Origin: Thermincola carboxydiphila
GTDB taxonomy: Bacteria; Bacillota; Thermincolia; Thermincolales; UBA2595
Reading direction: 5' to 3'
Assembly (NCBI GenBank): GCA_016841325.1
Contig: JAENZJ010000009.1
Location: forward strand, 50,148-114,147
DNA length: 64,000 nucleotides
Shown: in pieces, positions 45,248-53,156 of the stretch
Position numbering within the stretch: the first letter of the stretch is position 1
Layout: every line of letters starts with the position of its first letter
Position numbers and translations under genes: made by a program
The notes under the pieces: generated by a model
What the model saw: the letters and a program-made list of their open reading frames with translations, nothing else
What the model was told of the DNA's origin: nothing
Database searches by the model: none

Positions 45248-48031
45248 TTATAGAGACTTTACATCCCGCTCCAGCTGCTCCAGCTGCTTTTTCAACTGCT
45301 CTATTTGTTGCAGGACAGAGTCCTTGGGTGTAACCTGGCGCGGTTCACCCGGTTGACCGGGCACATCGGGAGCGCCGGTATCACCCGGTTCCCCGGTTTC
45401 CGGGGCTGCGGGGGGCAGGCCCTCTCTCCCTTCCCTGGCAAAGAACTCAGCTATTGCCTTATCCAGGGATTTTGTTTCTACCATGATAATTCTTTTATCT
45501 ATAGCGAATACTATGGCCTGCATCTGGGGAATTGACGCCCCCTGTTGTTCAGCCCTGATGTAAATAGGTTCCACATAGATAAACCCGCCATCTATGGGGA
45601 CCGCCAGGAGGTTGCCCCTGATAACCTCGGATCCCCCCTGGCTCCAGAGGGTCAGCTTGCTGGAGATGTTGGTATCCTGGTCGATGAGGCTGTCAATCAT
45701 CAGCGGGCCCTGGACCTCGACATTTTTGGGAACTTTGTACAGGTGCAGTTCACCATAGTGTTCACCATCATTACGTGCTGCCAGCCAAGCGACCAGGTTA
45801 TTCCGGTGCTGTTCACTTCTGCTGGCAGGGGTGAAGGGGAGCATCAGGGTAAATTCTGCGTTTTCCTCACCGGGCAGCTTCATCACGGAATAATATGGTT
45901 CAATACTACTGGTGCCCTCTTCACCCACTTTTTTGGCAATTTCCCATGTGTCCTCACGGTTGTAAAAGACAGAGGGGTTATTTACGTGAAAGTTCAGCAG
46001 GACGTTTGCCTGGATGTTAAAATAATCTTCAGGATACCTGATGTGTGCCTCAAGATTGGCCGGCATCATATCGGCATCCTTAAAAACTCCGGGAAAAATT
46101 GCGACCAGGGTTTTGAGCACCGGGTCATCTTTGTCCATTACATAAAAATCCACTGTCCCATGATAAGTGTCTACGACTACTTTGACAGAGTTACGGATAT
46201 AGTTCAGGTCTCCTACCGGGCTGGAATAGGGGAATTTATCAGCATAGGTATATGCATCCAGCATCCAGTACAGTTTTCCGTCATCGGCAGCAATGACATA
46301 AGGGTCTCCGTCATACTTCAGGTAGGGCATCAGGGTGCTCACCCGTTCCCGGATATTCCTTATCATCAGAAGCTTGCTGTCTGGAGTGATCTCCCTTGCC
46401 AGGTAAAAACGAAATGTATCGAAATAGGCGCTGAGGAATAGTTTGTTTAGTCCGGTAAGCCTTAAACCGGTTTTACCCTGGTAGATATTTTCCACATTAT
46501 CATCACCCTGGGGATAATCAAATTCCTTTGCTGCCGTGTTGCCGATTACATATCCGTATGAGGCGTCATTGGTCAGTTCACCGAAATAAATCCGGGGTTC
46601 CTTTATTTCTATCCCCTTAACCTTTGAACTGGGCGGGATATCTTTTACAATCAGGCGGGCATAGCCTGAGGGGTCGATTTCATTTGCCAGTGTGGCTACT
46701 GCGCCATATCCATGAGTATACCTCATAGTCATATTGACAAAGGTACCTGCTTTTTCGGTCAGGGCCGCTTCAGACATCTCCCGTGCACTGAGCATTACCT
46801 GCCGGTATTGACCGTCAATATTGTACCTGTCTACATCAATGTCATTGAACCTGTAATAGTACCGCAATCCCTGGTTTTGTGAGAGCACGGTTTTCAGGGG
46901 TTTGGGGTCATTTAGCCTGATGTTGTCCATAGTTTCCCTGTTGTTTTCGATGTTTTCCGGAGCCAGCTCCGTGGTACCGGGGTAGTCTTTTACGGTTATG
47001 TTTTCAAGATTGTAGGCAAGTTTGGTGAATTTCATCTCCTGCTCGATATAGGGTTTTTCTTTGGTAAATTCATTATTGCTTACATTATACTGGACAAGAC
47101 CCTGGACTGCGGAACCCAGCAATGCTGCTGCCAGGTAAAGGACAATTCCCCCCAGGACCAGCCTATGGTCATTAATGAAAAAATAAAGGAAGCTGGCAAT
47201 TCCGCAGAAAATGGCCAACAGGGCCAGTATTTTGGCAAGGGGAATGGACACATGGACATCGGTATACCCGGCGCCAAAGACATAACCTGTCTGGGAGTAC
47301 ATCACGGCATACATTGAAAGGTATTTTTTGAGGCCAAAGAGGATGAAGATTACCCCGGCCAGTACGGCCCAAAACCTGCGAATGCCTGCTGGGATACGAA
47401 AGGCCCCTTTCCGGAATACATTTCCCCTGAGTTTCAGGAGACCTGTCAGTGGGAAGAAAAACAGGCTGAAAACAAAAATTATAGTCAGGGAAGATAACAA
47501 TGAATCCAGTACAAAGTTATAAAAAGGGAGTTTAAATACATAGAAGGACACATCCTGACCAAATACCTGTTCCTGTACGCCGAAACTGGCAGCCCTGGTA
47601 AATTCCAGAAGCCTGAACCATCCCTGGCTAGTGATCCCCAGGGCTAGCATCAGGCTGAGCACTGTGCTGAACAGAAAAATAACCGAAACAGCCCGGCGGT
47701 AATTGGGTGGGGTGATATCCCTTTCCTGCCGGGGGGCTGTGTCACCAAAGACATAAAGATGGAACCTGTTCTTTGGCCTGATTTCCTCATGCTGAGCCTG
47801 GGTAAATACCCTGAACCCGATAATGCCCATAATGAAAATTATCAGGAAGTAAATTATAAATGATGCGGCTCCGATCTGGAGTTTTGCCAGCAGGGGAGTC
47901 ATAAAAAGCTGGCGGTAGCCCAGGTCACTGAACCAGGCCAGGTTAACGTAAAAACCGGAGAACAACTTAACCGCGACGGCGGCCAATACAATAAAGAATA
48001 TGAGTAAAGGGACAATACCTGTTTTTTTCAA
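45248..48031 (-). CDS. UPF0182 family membrane protein
   Basis: A 927-residue protein of the UPF0182/COG1615 family. The N-terminal third (about 1-320) has seven membrane helices, and a large extracytoplasmic domain follows (about 330-880) with family segments such as FVNMTMRYTHGYGAVATLANEIDPSGYARL and YFGELTNDASYGYVIGNT. A Pro/Gly-rich linker and a terminal coiled coil (QQIEQLKKQLEQLERDV) end it. The function of the family is unknown. The TTG start at 48031 follows AAGGAGG on the minus strand. It is the only long minus-strand gene in this part and ends at a shared terminator. Confidence 0.92.
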   Translation of the reverse strand: MKKTGIVPLLIFFIVLAAVAVKLFSGFYVNLAWFSDLGYRQLFMTPLLAKLQIGAASFIIYFLIIFIMGIIGFRVFTQAQHEEIRPKNRFHLYVFGDTAPRQERDITPPNYRRAVSVIFLFSTVLSLMLALGITSQGWFRLLEFTRAASFGVQEQVFGQDVSFYVFKLPFYNFVLDSLLSSLTIIFVFSLFFFPLTGLLKLRGNVFRKGAFRIPAGIRRFWAVLAGVIFILFGLKKYLSMYAVMYSQTGYVFGAGYTDVHVSIPLAKILALLAIFCGIASFLYFFINDHRLVLGGIVLYLAAALLGSAVQGLVQYNVSNNEFTKEKPYIEQEMKFTKLAYNLENITVKDYPGTTELAPENIENNRETMDNIRLNDPKPLKTVLSQNQGLRYYYRFNDIDVDRYNIDGQYRQVMLSAREMSEAALTEKAGTFVNMTMRYTHGYGAVATLANEIDPSGYARLIVKDIPPSSKVKGIEIKEPRIYFGELTNDASYGYVIGNTAAKEFDYPQGDDNVENIYQGKTGLRLTGLNKLFLSAYFDTFRFYLAREITPDSKLLMIRNIRERVSTLMPYLKYDGDPYVIAADDGKLYWMLDAYTYADKFPYSSPVGDLNYIRNSVKVVVDTYHGTVDFYVMDKDDPVLKTLVAIFPGVFKDADMMPANLEAHIRYPEDYFNIQANVLLNFHVNNPSVFYNREDTWEIAKKVGEEGTSSIEPYYSVMKLPGEENAEFTLMLPFTPASRSEQHRNNLVAWLAARNDGEHYGELHLYKVPKNVEVQGPLMIDSLIDQDTNISSKLTLWSQGGSEVIRGNLLAVPIDGGFIYVEPIYIRAEQQGASIPQMQAIVFAIDKRIIMVETKSLDKAIAEFFAREGREGLPPAAPETGEPGDTGAPDVPGQPGEPRQVTPKDSVLQQIEQLKKQLEQLERDVKSL

Positions 48032-48402
48032 GAAATAACCTCCTTATGAATTGTAAATCAGTATATATTTAATTACTTCTATGCCGGGCAGGAGAATCCT
48101 CGTGATTTTGACAAAAACCTAATTGTTTAAATGATATTTATTTTAATAGTATTTGGTTCAGAATACAGTTATGATGAAACAGATATTTACAAATTCTCCA
48201 ATATGCAATAGAATATACCCTATAGAGGTATTAACAGAGTTCTTGGCGTCAGGTGGAGTTTGGACTCCATCTGACGATTAGAAATCGTTATCCAGGGGCT
48301 TAGCGCCACTTATCTCTCACTTTTAGAAGAGGGAGTCTTAGTGGCGGTTAGCCATCGGATAAAATGACTACAGCCAAACCTACTATGAAAGGAGCGCTGG
48401 TA
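48032..48402. other. Non-coding 370-bp divergent gap
   Basis: AT-rich between the divergent UPF0182 and flavoprotein genes. A TTGACA (48108-48113) could be a plus-strand -35 element but lacks a good -10. The right half (48247-48353) holds three consecutive strong hairpins, described separately. No coding frame is supported. Confidence 0.5.
48247..48353 (+). ncRNA. Candidate structured RNA/leader with three hairpins
   Basis: Hairpin 1: CGTCAGGTGGAGT (48247-48259) with ACTCCATCTGACG (48264-48276), 13 bp including one G-T, loop TTGG. Hairpin 2: CGATT/AATCG (48275-48287). Hairpin 3: GGCTTAGCGCCACT (48297-48310) with AGTGGCGGTTAGCC (48340-48353), 12 of 14 paired, with an extended inner stem CTCTC/GGGAG. 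The element ends 50 bases before the flavoprotein start. It could be a regulatory leader or the end of an IS200/IS605-like element; neither is shown. Confidence 0.45.
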
Positions 48403-49722
48403 ATGAAAATCTGTATAATAGGCGGCGGTGGGTCGGTGGCAGTAGCCACACGGGTGATTACTGCCAGACAGCCCGGTCATTCTTTTGAGGTGTTTACCAA
48501 AAGGGATGTGGCCGGTTACCGGCCCTGTGAACTGACATATGTGCTGGGCAAACAGATAGCCGATTTCGAGACTATCGTGACTTTTGACAATAAGGCAATG
48601 GAAGAAAAGGATATCAGGTATCATTTCCGGACAGCTGTTACGGAGATTAACCGGGAAGAGAAATACATCACCAGCACCGATGGCAAATATGAGTATGATA
48701 AGATTATTATCGCTACCGGGTCGAGTCCCGTGCTGCCTCCCGTTCCCGGACTGGACAGTCAGGGAGTTTACATTCTGGGAACAGACATGGACTATGCCCG
48801 GGAGCTGGAAAAGGTTATTCCACAACACAGGTCGGCCATGATTATCGGTGCCGGGGCAATAGGGCTGGAGATGGCAGAAGTATTGGTACGCCACAATTAT
48901 GAGCGGGTAATTGTAGCCGACATTGCGGACCGGCCGCTGGCCAGGTCACTGGATACGGAAATTGCCGCTATGGTTACTGAAAAAATGCAGGCAATGGGAG
49001 TTGAGCTTTTATTTGGGGAACGTGTTGTTAAAGTTGAGGATGCAGGTGGCAAAAAACGGGTCTGTCTGAGCAGCAGCCAGTATGATGTTGATTTTGTCCT
49101 GGTTTCCGCAGGTTTCCGCCCCAATTCGGAACTGGCCCGGGACTGTGGGCTGGAGATTGGGCCTACCGGGGGAATCAGGGTAAACCGGCATCAGCAGACT
49201 TCGGACCCTGACATCTATGCCATTGGTGATGTTGCCGAAAGTTGGGATGTCATCAGCGGGCAGCCGGTGCTATCAATGAAGGCTGACAATGCAGTCAGGA
49301 CCGGAAAAGTTGCCGCCAGGCACCTTGCCGGAGACAGTGATGCTGAATACCTGGGAACGGTAGGGGCGTTTATTATCTACCTTGATGAGACCTTTGTGGG
49401 AGGAGTCGGATATACGGAAGAGACCGCTGCGACAGTTTGGGGTAAAAAGGTGAAGTCAGTCTGGCATGAGGGGATGAGCCTTCCCAAGTATATGGGGGGT
49501 CACCCTGTGAAGATAAAACTGATTTATGATACTCAAACCAATCTTCTGCTGGGAGCCCAAATGATTTCCAAGGCCAATATTGCTGCTGAGCTTGACAGGC
49601 TGAGTGTCGCCCTCAGTGAAAAGATTACCGCCCGTCGGCTGGCAGGGATTGAAACAATATATACACCTGCATCGGGATGGCCATATGGTCCGGTGGCCCA
49701 GGCACTTGACAAGTGCTACTAA
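48403..49722 (+). CDS. FAD-dependent pyridine nucleotide-disulfide oxidoreductase (NADH oxidase/CoA-disulfide reductase type)
   Basis: A 439-residue flavoprotein: FAD-binding IIGGGGSVAVA at 5-15, a single cysteine at position 42 in RPCELTY (the Cys42 redox centre of NADH oxidase, peroxidase and CoA-disulfide reductase), the NAD-binding MIIGAGAIGLEMAEVL (about 145), the second FAD motif DIYAIGDVAES (about 270), and a C-terminal dimerisation domain. The reaction could be oxygen, peroxide, polysulfide or CoA-disulfide reduction; oxygen or sulfur defence is plausible in an anaerobe. The ATG at 48403 is behind AAGGAG; an upstream in-frame ATG at 48364 has no ribosome site and lies right after hairpin 3. 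Confidence 0.9.
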   Translation: MKICIIGGGGSVAVATRVITARQPGHSFEVFTKRDVAGYRPCELTYVLGKQIADFETIVTFDNKAMEEKDIRYHFRTAVTEINREEKYITSTDGKYEYDKIIIATGSSPVLPPVPGLDSQGVYILGTDMDYARELEKVIPQHRSAMIIGAGAIGLEMAEVLVRHNYERVIVADIADRPLARSLDTEIAAMVTEKMQAMGVELLFGERVVKVEDAGGKKRVCLSSSQYDVDFVLVSAGFRPNSELARDCGLEIGPTGGIRVNRHQQTSDPDIYAIGDVAESWDVISGQPVLSMKADNAVRTGKVAARHLAGDSDAEYLGTVGAFIIYLDETFVGGVGYTEETAATVWGKKVKSVWHEGMSLPKYMGGHPVKIKLIYDTQTNLLLGAQMISKANIAAELDRLSVALSEKITARRLAGIETIYTPASGWPYGPVAQALDKCY

Positions 49723-49744
49723 AGCCCGGTGCCCGGAGGTTTCA

Positions 49745-49788
49745 AAAAAGGTACAGTGTCCTGCATAATGGCAGGCCTGTACCTTTTT
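49745..49788 (+). terminator. Terminator of the flavoprotein gene
   Basis: AAAAAGGTACAG pairs with CTGTACCTTTTT over 12 bp, with an inner CCTGC/GCAGG stem. The A/T-rich ends could serve both strands. Confidence 0.85.
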
Positions 49789-49827
49789 AAATCAATTTTT
49801 TAATATCTATTACTCCTATTCAAGGGG

Positions 49828-50157
49828 CTAATTACCGGTTTCAATGGGTTCAAATTTCATGGTGACATCTTTGGGAACGGCTCCTTTGAGTTCAACCTGA
49901 ATAGCTTTAATAATAGCCATGGGGACAGGACAGTCGGTGTGTTTCAGTTTTTCGTGTGCTGTCCGGTAGATGATGGAATCACAAAACCGGTCGAAAACTC
50001 CTTTGGTCCAGTCAATTAGTCCCAGTTCTTCATTAAGGGACTGCAGCATCCGGCATGCAGTAATGATATTTATATGAATCTTTTTCCGGTCAAGGGCCTG
50101 TACCTTTACTATAGCGGTATAGCCGCAAGCCCCGGCATTAACACGCACTTTAGTCAC
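49828..50157 (-). CDS. Small conserved-looking Cys protein in the corrinoid locus
   Basis: A 109-residue protein: MTKVRVNAGACGYTAIVKVQA, a helical centre with CRMLQSLNEELG, then HTDCPVPMAIIKAIQVELKGAVPKDVTMKFEP. The order Cys-Gly, Cys, Cys-Pro-Val-Pro recalls a small protein family found beside corrinoid methyltransferases (DUF6951 is my tentative memory). Three conserved cysteines may bind a metal. The GTG at 50157 follows a G-rich site. It lies 89 bases downstream of the corrinoid protein on the same strand and is probably in its operon. Confidence 0.65.
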   Translation of the reverse strand: MTKVRVNAGACGYTAIVKVQALDRKKIHINIITACRMLQSLNEELGLIDWTKGVFDRFCDSIIYRTAHEKLKHTDCPVPMAIIKAIQVELKGAVPKDVTMKFEPIETGN

Positions 50158-50246
50158 AATTTAAATCCCCCCACCACAAGTATTCAATAATCAGTCGAAA
50201 ATCAGTCGAATCGGCCAGCCAAACCGATTATTTATTGTTAGTCAGG

Positions 50247-50924
50247 TTATTTCCGGGTATCTTCATGAATAAACTTGACAGTATTAAGGAGCTGCTGGAC
50301 AATCGCAAGGGCTTTCTGGGCGTCGGTTGCATATCCGTCGGCCCTCCACCTGATAGCATGCAGCTTTGAAACCGGAGAACCGCCGATCATAACCTTCAGG
50401 GCAGGTTTTTTTTCTTTGAGTTCTTTGATGATCCCCTTCATTTCATACATAGTAGTGGACATCATTGATGACATACAAATAAGGTCATAGTTTTCATTCA
50501 GTGCCGTATTCACAAAAACACTGGTGGGGACATCACGCCCCAGGTCGGTGACATTATAGCCGGATATTTCAAACATCATCTTCACAAGGTTTTTCCCGAT
50601 ATCATGGACATCTCCCTCAACAACGCCAATGAGTATATTTCCTTTGGCATTCTGGATCTGGGAGGTCATATGGGGCTGGAATATCTCGAGCCCTGTGTAC
50701 AGGGTTTCAGCACACATCAGCATCTCCGGAATAAAGTATACCTGTTCCTCATACAGCCTGCCCACTTCCAGCATTCCGGGAATCAAGCCTTCAAATACAG
50801 CTTTGTTGGCATCAAAACCGTTTTCTAGATATTCTTTGCACAATTCAACGAGTCTGTCTGTTTCGAAATTAATCACGGATTCTTTAAGAGATGACAACAG
50901 AGGGCCTTCTTTTGAATTTAACAC
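50247..50924 (-). CDS. Corrinoid protein, MtgC/MtaC-like (divergent copy)
   Basis: A 225-residue methyltransferase corrinoid protein: N-terminal four-helix B12-binding-2 cap (about 5-90; MLEVGRLYEEQVYFIPEMLMCAETLY) and a Rossmann B12-binding domain with GDVHDIGKN, whose histidine is the lower axial ligand of cobalt. It carries a methyl group between two methyltransferases. The GTG at 50924 is used since AGGAGGGA lies 7 bases upstream; a TTG at 50957 lies before the ribosome site. It is clearly homologous to the corrinoid protein at 52461 but transcribed the other way, and its Asn/Ile-rich C-terminus differs. Confidence 0.92.
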   Translation of the reverse strand: MLNSKEGPLLSSLKESVINFETDRLVELCKEYLENGFDANKAVFEGLIPGMLEVGRLYEEQVYFIPEMLMCAETLYTGLEIFQPHMTSQIQNAKGNILIGVVEGDVHDIGKNLVKMMFEISGYNVTDLGRDVPTSVFVNTALNENYDLICMSSMMSTTMYEMKGIIKELKEKKPALKVMIGGSPVSKLHAIRWRADGYATDAQKALAIVQQLLNTVKFIHEDTRK

Positions 50925-50975
50925 GCCGTTCCCTCCTAATAAATTAAACTTTTCCAAACCTTAAAACATTTTATA

Positions 50976-51749
50976 TTATTGTAATTCTTTTCGGTTGATT
51001 TTAAAGAACTCCAGAAAATTCAGCACAAACTTTAGTTCGCCGGGTTCCAGGTCCCTGACGGCATTGAGGATTGCCTGAACTTTGGGGTCATTAATGAGTG
51101 AAATTACCTCAGGGCTCAAACTGGATAGATATTGTGATGCATTGTTGGTATCTACCAGAAAATATGATGTTTCCACATCCAGACACTCGGCAATTTTATC
51201 AAGGGTCTCCAGGGACGGCATTGTGATATTGTTTTCAATCTGGCTTACCAGGCTTGGTGAGATACCTGCCATCCCGGCAAGCTGCGCCTGGGACATTTCG
51301 TGTTTTTCCCTGAGGGCCTTGATTTTATCGCCCAGGTTTGTCCCATTGGAGCTTCTGTCAACAAAATAACGGATAGTCACATTAAGTGCAGCTGATAGTT
51401 TTTCAAGGTGGGCCAGAGTAGGTTTAATGGTATTATTTTCAATGTTGGCGATATCTTCGGCCGGGACCTCGCTGAGTTCTGCCAGGTCTTCAACGCTCAG
51501 GCCGCGCCCTTTACGTATATTCCTAAGTTTTTCTCCCGTAACGGTATTTTCCCGGGAGTCAGTCATTAGGTAAGAGAGGGATATATTAAGATGGGAACTG
51601 ATTTTTTTCAACATAATAAGAGACGGTTTCTTGATATCTCTCTCAACTGCGCTGAGAAAGGACGGGGAAACATCAAGTTTCCTAGCCAGCTGAGTAAGTG
51701 TCATTCCGCGTTCGGTCCGGAAATCCCTTATCTTTGTACCTAATGACAT
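50976..51749 (-). CDS. Transcription regulator with three tandem XRE helix-turn-helix domains
   Basis: A 257-residue protein made of three Cro/C1-type HTH domains in a row: about 4-61 (LGTKIRDFRTERGMTLTQLA...), 71-129 (GEKLRNIRKGRGLSVEDLA...) and 138-197 (LGDKIKALREKHEMSQAQLAG...). Each ends in an N-I-(S/R/E)-x-(Y)F/L-like strand. A helical C-terminal region of about 55 residues follows. One domain is normal; three in one chain is rare. The C-terminal part has no cupin or known ligand domain. Placed between two corrinoid genes and next to long dyads, it is the likely regulator of the methyltransferase locus. Confidence 0.88.
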   Translation of the reverse strand: MSLGTKIRDFRTERGMTLTQLARKLDVSPSFLSAVERDIKKPSLIMLKKISSHLNISLSYLMTDSRENTVTGEKLRNIRKGRGLSVEDLAELSEVPAEDIANIENNTIKPTLAHLEKLSAALNVTIRYFVDRSSNGTNLGDKIKALREKHEMSQAQLAGMAGISPSLVSQIENNITMPSLETLDKIAECLDVETSYFLVDTNNASQYLSSLSPEVISLINDPKVQAILNAVRDLEPGELKFVLNFLEFFKINRKELQ

Positions 51750-51928
51750 GTTTTCTCACCCTAAAAATTAAATAAATGTTAAAATTAATTTTACCACAAA
51801 TATAAGGTTATGAAAAGGGATATTAATCAGGAACCGGGCTTTGCAGGCATTAATTGTACAAAATAATACAATTATATTCTTTTATATTCTTTTTTTGAAA
51901 AAAACAATTGCCATATTTAAAAAGGTTT

Positions 51929-51965
51929 AGTATAATAAATTTAACCTGATTAAATTTATTATACT
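51929..51965. promoter_or_regulatory. Perfect 16-bp inverted repeat
   Basis: AGTATAATAAATTTAA (51929-51944) and TTAAATTTATTATACT (51950-51965) are exact reverse complements around a 5-base CCTGA centre. It is AT-only except at the outer G/C and the centre. It could be an operator for the tandem-HTH regulator (start codon 180 bases away) or a hairpin. Confidence 0.6.
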
Positions 51966-52233
51966 TATACTCTTAGATTCCCTGGTATTATCCGGGATTT
52001 GGCTTATGCCCTATTTTTATAACCATTACAACAGTATAAGTGAAACGTACATATACCACGTGAACCGCACAATACCTCCTGCTTGCTTTTGTTCCCAATT
52101 ACGGATAATGCTGAGAAATTAGGAATAATCAAACTAAAGGAATATATCTGGCTTTGTAGAATTTAAGCTTTATAATTTATTAAATATACAGAAAATTGAA
52201 AACGAGATTAATTTTTTGCTATGACATTCAGTA

Positions 52234-52256
52234 TAGGTGAAAACGGGATTCACCTA
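52234..52256. promoter_or_regulatory. 8-bp dyad upstream of the corrinoid operon
   Basis: TAGGTGAA (52234-52241) and TTCACCTA (52249-52256) are perfect inverted copies around AACGGGA. The size and spacing suit a dimeric regulator. Confidence 0.4.
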
Positions 52257-52460
52257 ATAAACTCTAACACGCCGTTCCATTGACTCAATAAATAAACCGC
52301 TTCGGTCAATTGTATTCCTGCATCTTCTTAAAGCCAGAGCGGTGGTTATCACATTCAATAGGGGAGGTGATCAATTTAATACAGAGCCCCGTGAGGGTCC
52401 CTTATTGTGTCTTTTCTATATCTCATTAAACATTAAACATTTTAGAGGAGGTTTTTTGTA

Positions 52461-53123
52461 ATGTCAGACAGGAAAGCAGAATTACTGGAAGCTTTAAAGC
52501 AGGGAGTTATTGATTATGATGAGGATGCAGTAAAAGAAGCGGCTCAGGCTGTAGTTGACGAAGGTATCGATGCTTATGATGCAGTATTTGACGGTCTTGT
52601 TGAAGGTATGAACGAAGTTGGCCGGCTGTATGAAGAGCAGGAGTATTTTGTTCCTGAAATGCTGATGTGTGCAGATGCCCTGTATGCAGGACTGGATATC
52701 CTGAAGCCCCATATCGTGCAAAAAGAAGGCGGCGTTAAAGGTGCCGTAGTAATGGGTGTTGTACAGGGTGACGTTCATGACATCGGTAAAAACATTGTTA
52801 AGATGATGTTCGACGTAGCCGGCTTTGATGTTCATGACCTGGGCCGTGACGTTCCCATGGACAAGTTCGTTGAAGAGCAGCTGAAAACTGATTCCGAACT
52901 GGTTCTTCTCTCAGCTATGATGACAACTACAATGGTTGGTATGAAAGATATCATCGCCAAGATTAAGGAAAAGAACCCCAAGTGCAGGATTATGATCGGT
53001 GGAGCTCCTGTATCTGAGGATCTGGCTGATAAGTGGGGCGCCGACGGTTTTGCCAAGGATGCCAACAATGCTCTGAAAGATGCCCTGAACATGGTTAAGG
53101 CACTGAAAGACCTGCAACAGTAG
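52461..53123 (+). CDS. Corrinoid protein, MtgC/MtaC-like
   Basis: A 220-residue corrinoid carrier: helical cap (about 1-90; LVEGMNEVGRLYEEQEYFVPEMLMCADALY) and the B12 domain with GVVQGDVHDIGKN (axial histidine near 106) and IGGAPVSEDLADKWGADGF. In the methyl-transfer cycle the Co(I) form takes a methyl group from the substrate methyltransferase and donates it to the second enzyme. ATG 52461 has AGAGGAGG upstream. It is the first gene of the operon with the activator (33 bases), UroD, MtrH and UroD genes. It resembles the divergent copy at 50247 closely. Confidence 0.95.
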   Translation: MSDRKAELLEALKQGVIDYDEDAVKEAAQAVVDEGIDAYDAVFDGLVEGMNEVGRLYEEQEYFVPEMLMCADALYAGLDILKPHIVQKEGGVKGAVVMGVVQGDVHDIGKNIVKMMFDVAGFDVHDLGRDVPMDKFVEEQLKTDSELVLLSAMMTTTMVGMKDIIAKIKEKNPKCRIMIGGAPVSEDLADKWGADGFAKDANNALKDALNMVKALKDLQQ

Positions 53124-53156
53124 TGAAATCACGTCTTCGAGGGAGGTAGTACTCAA

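Larger units (their letters stand above)
51750..52460. other. 711-bp AT-rich divergent regulatory gap
   Basis: No supported gene. It holds a perfect 16-bp inverted repeat (51929-51965), an 8-bp dyad (52234-52256), a 14-mer TAACACGCCGTTCC (52265-52278) that recurs at the start of the divergent corrinoid gene (50919-50932), and a GGGGAGGTGA site at 52361-52370 with no convincing frame. CCCC-GTGA-GGG (from 52387) is a small hairpin. The transcript of the corrinoid gene at 52461 probably has a long leader. Confidence 0.55.

Noticed and set aside
45545..46441. 298-residue plus-strand frame within the UPF0182 gene
   Set aside because: It is entirely opposite a well-conserved UPF0182 region, and its composition matches a reverse-complement shadow.
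52367..52429. 20-codon leader peptide from GTG at 52367
   Set aside because: The GTG overlaps the GGGGAGG that would have to serve as its ribosome site.
52300..52460. Cobalamin riboswitch before the corrinoid operon
   Set aside because: Expected because of the genes, but I found no B12-box-like GCCACTG sequence in the gap.
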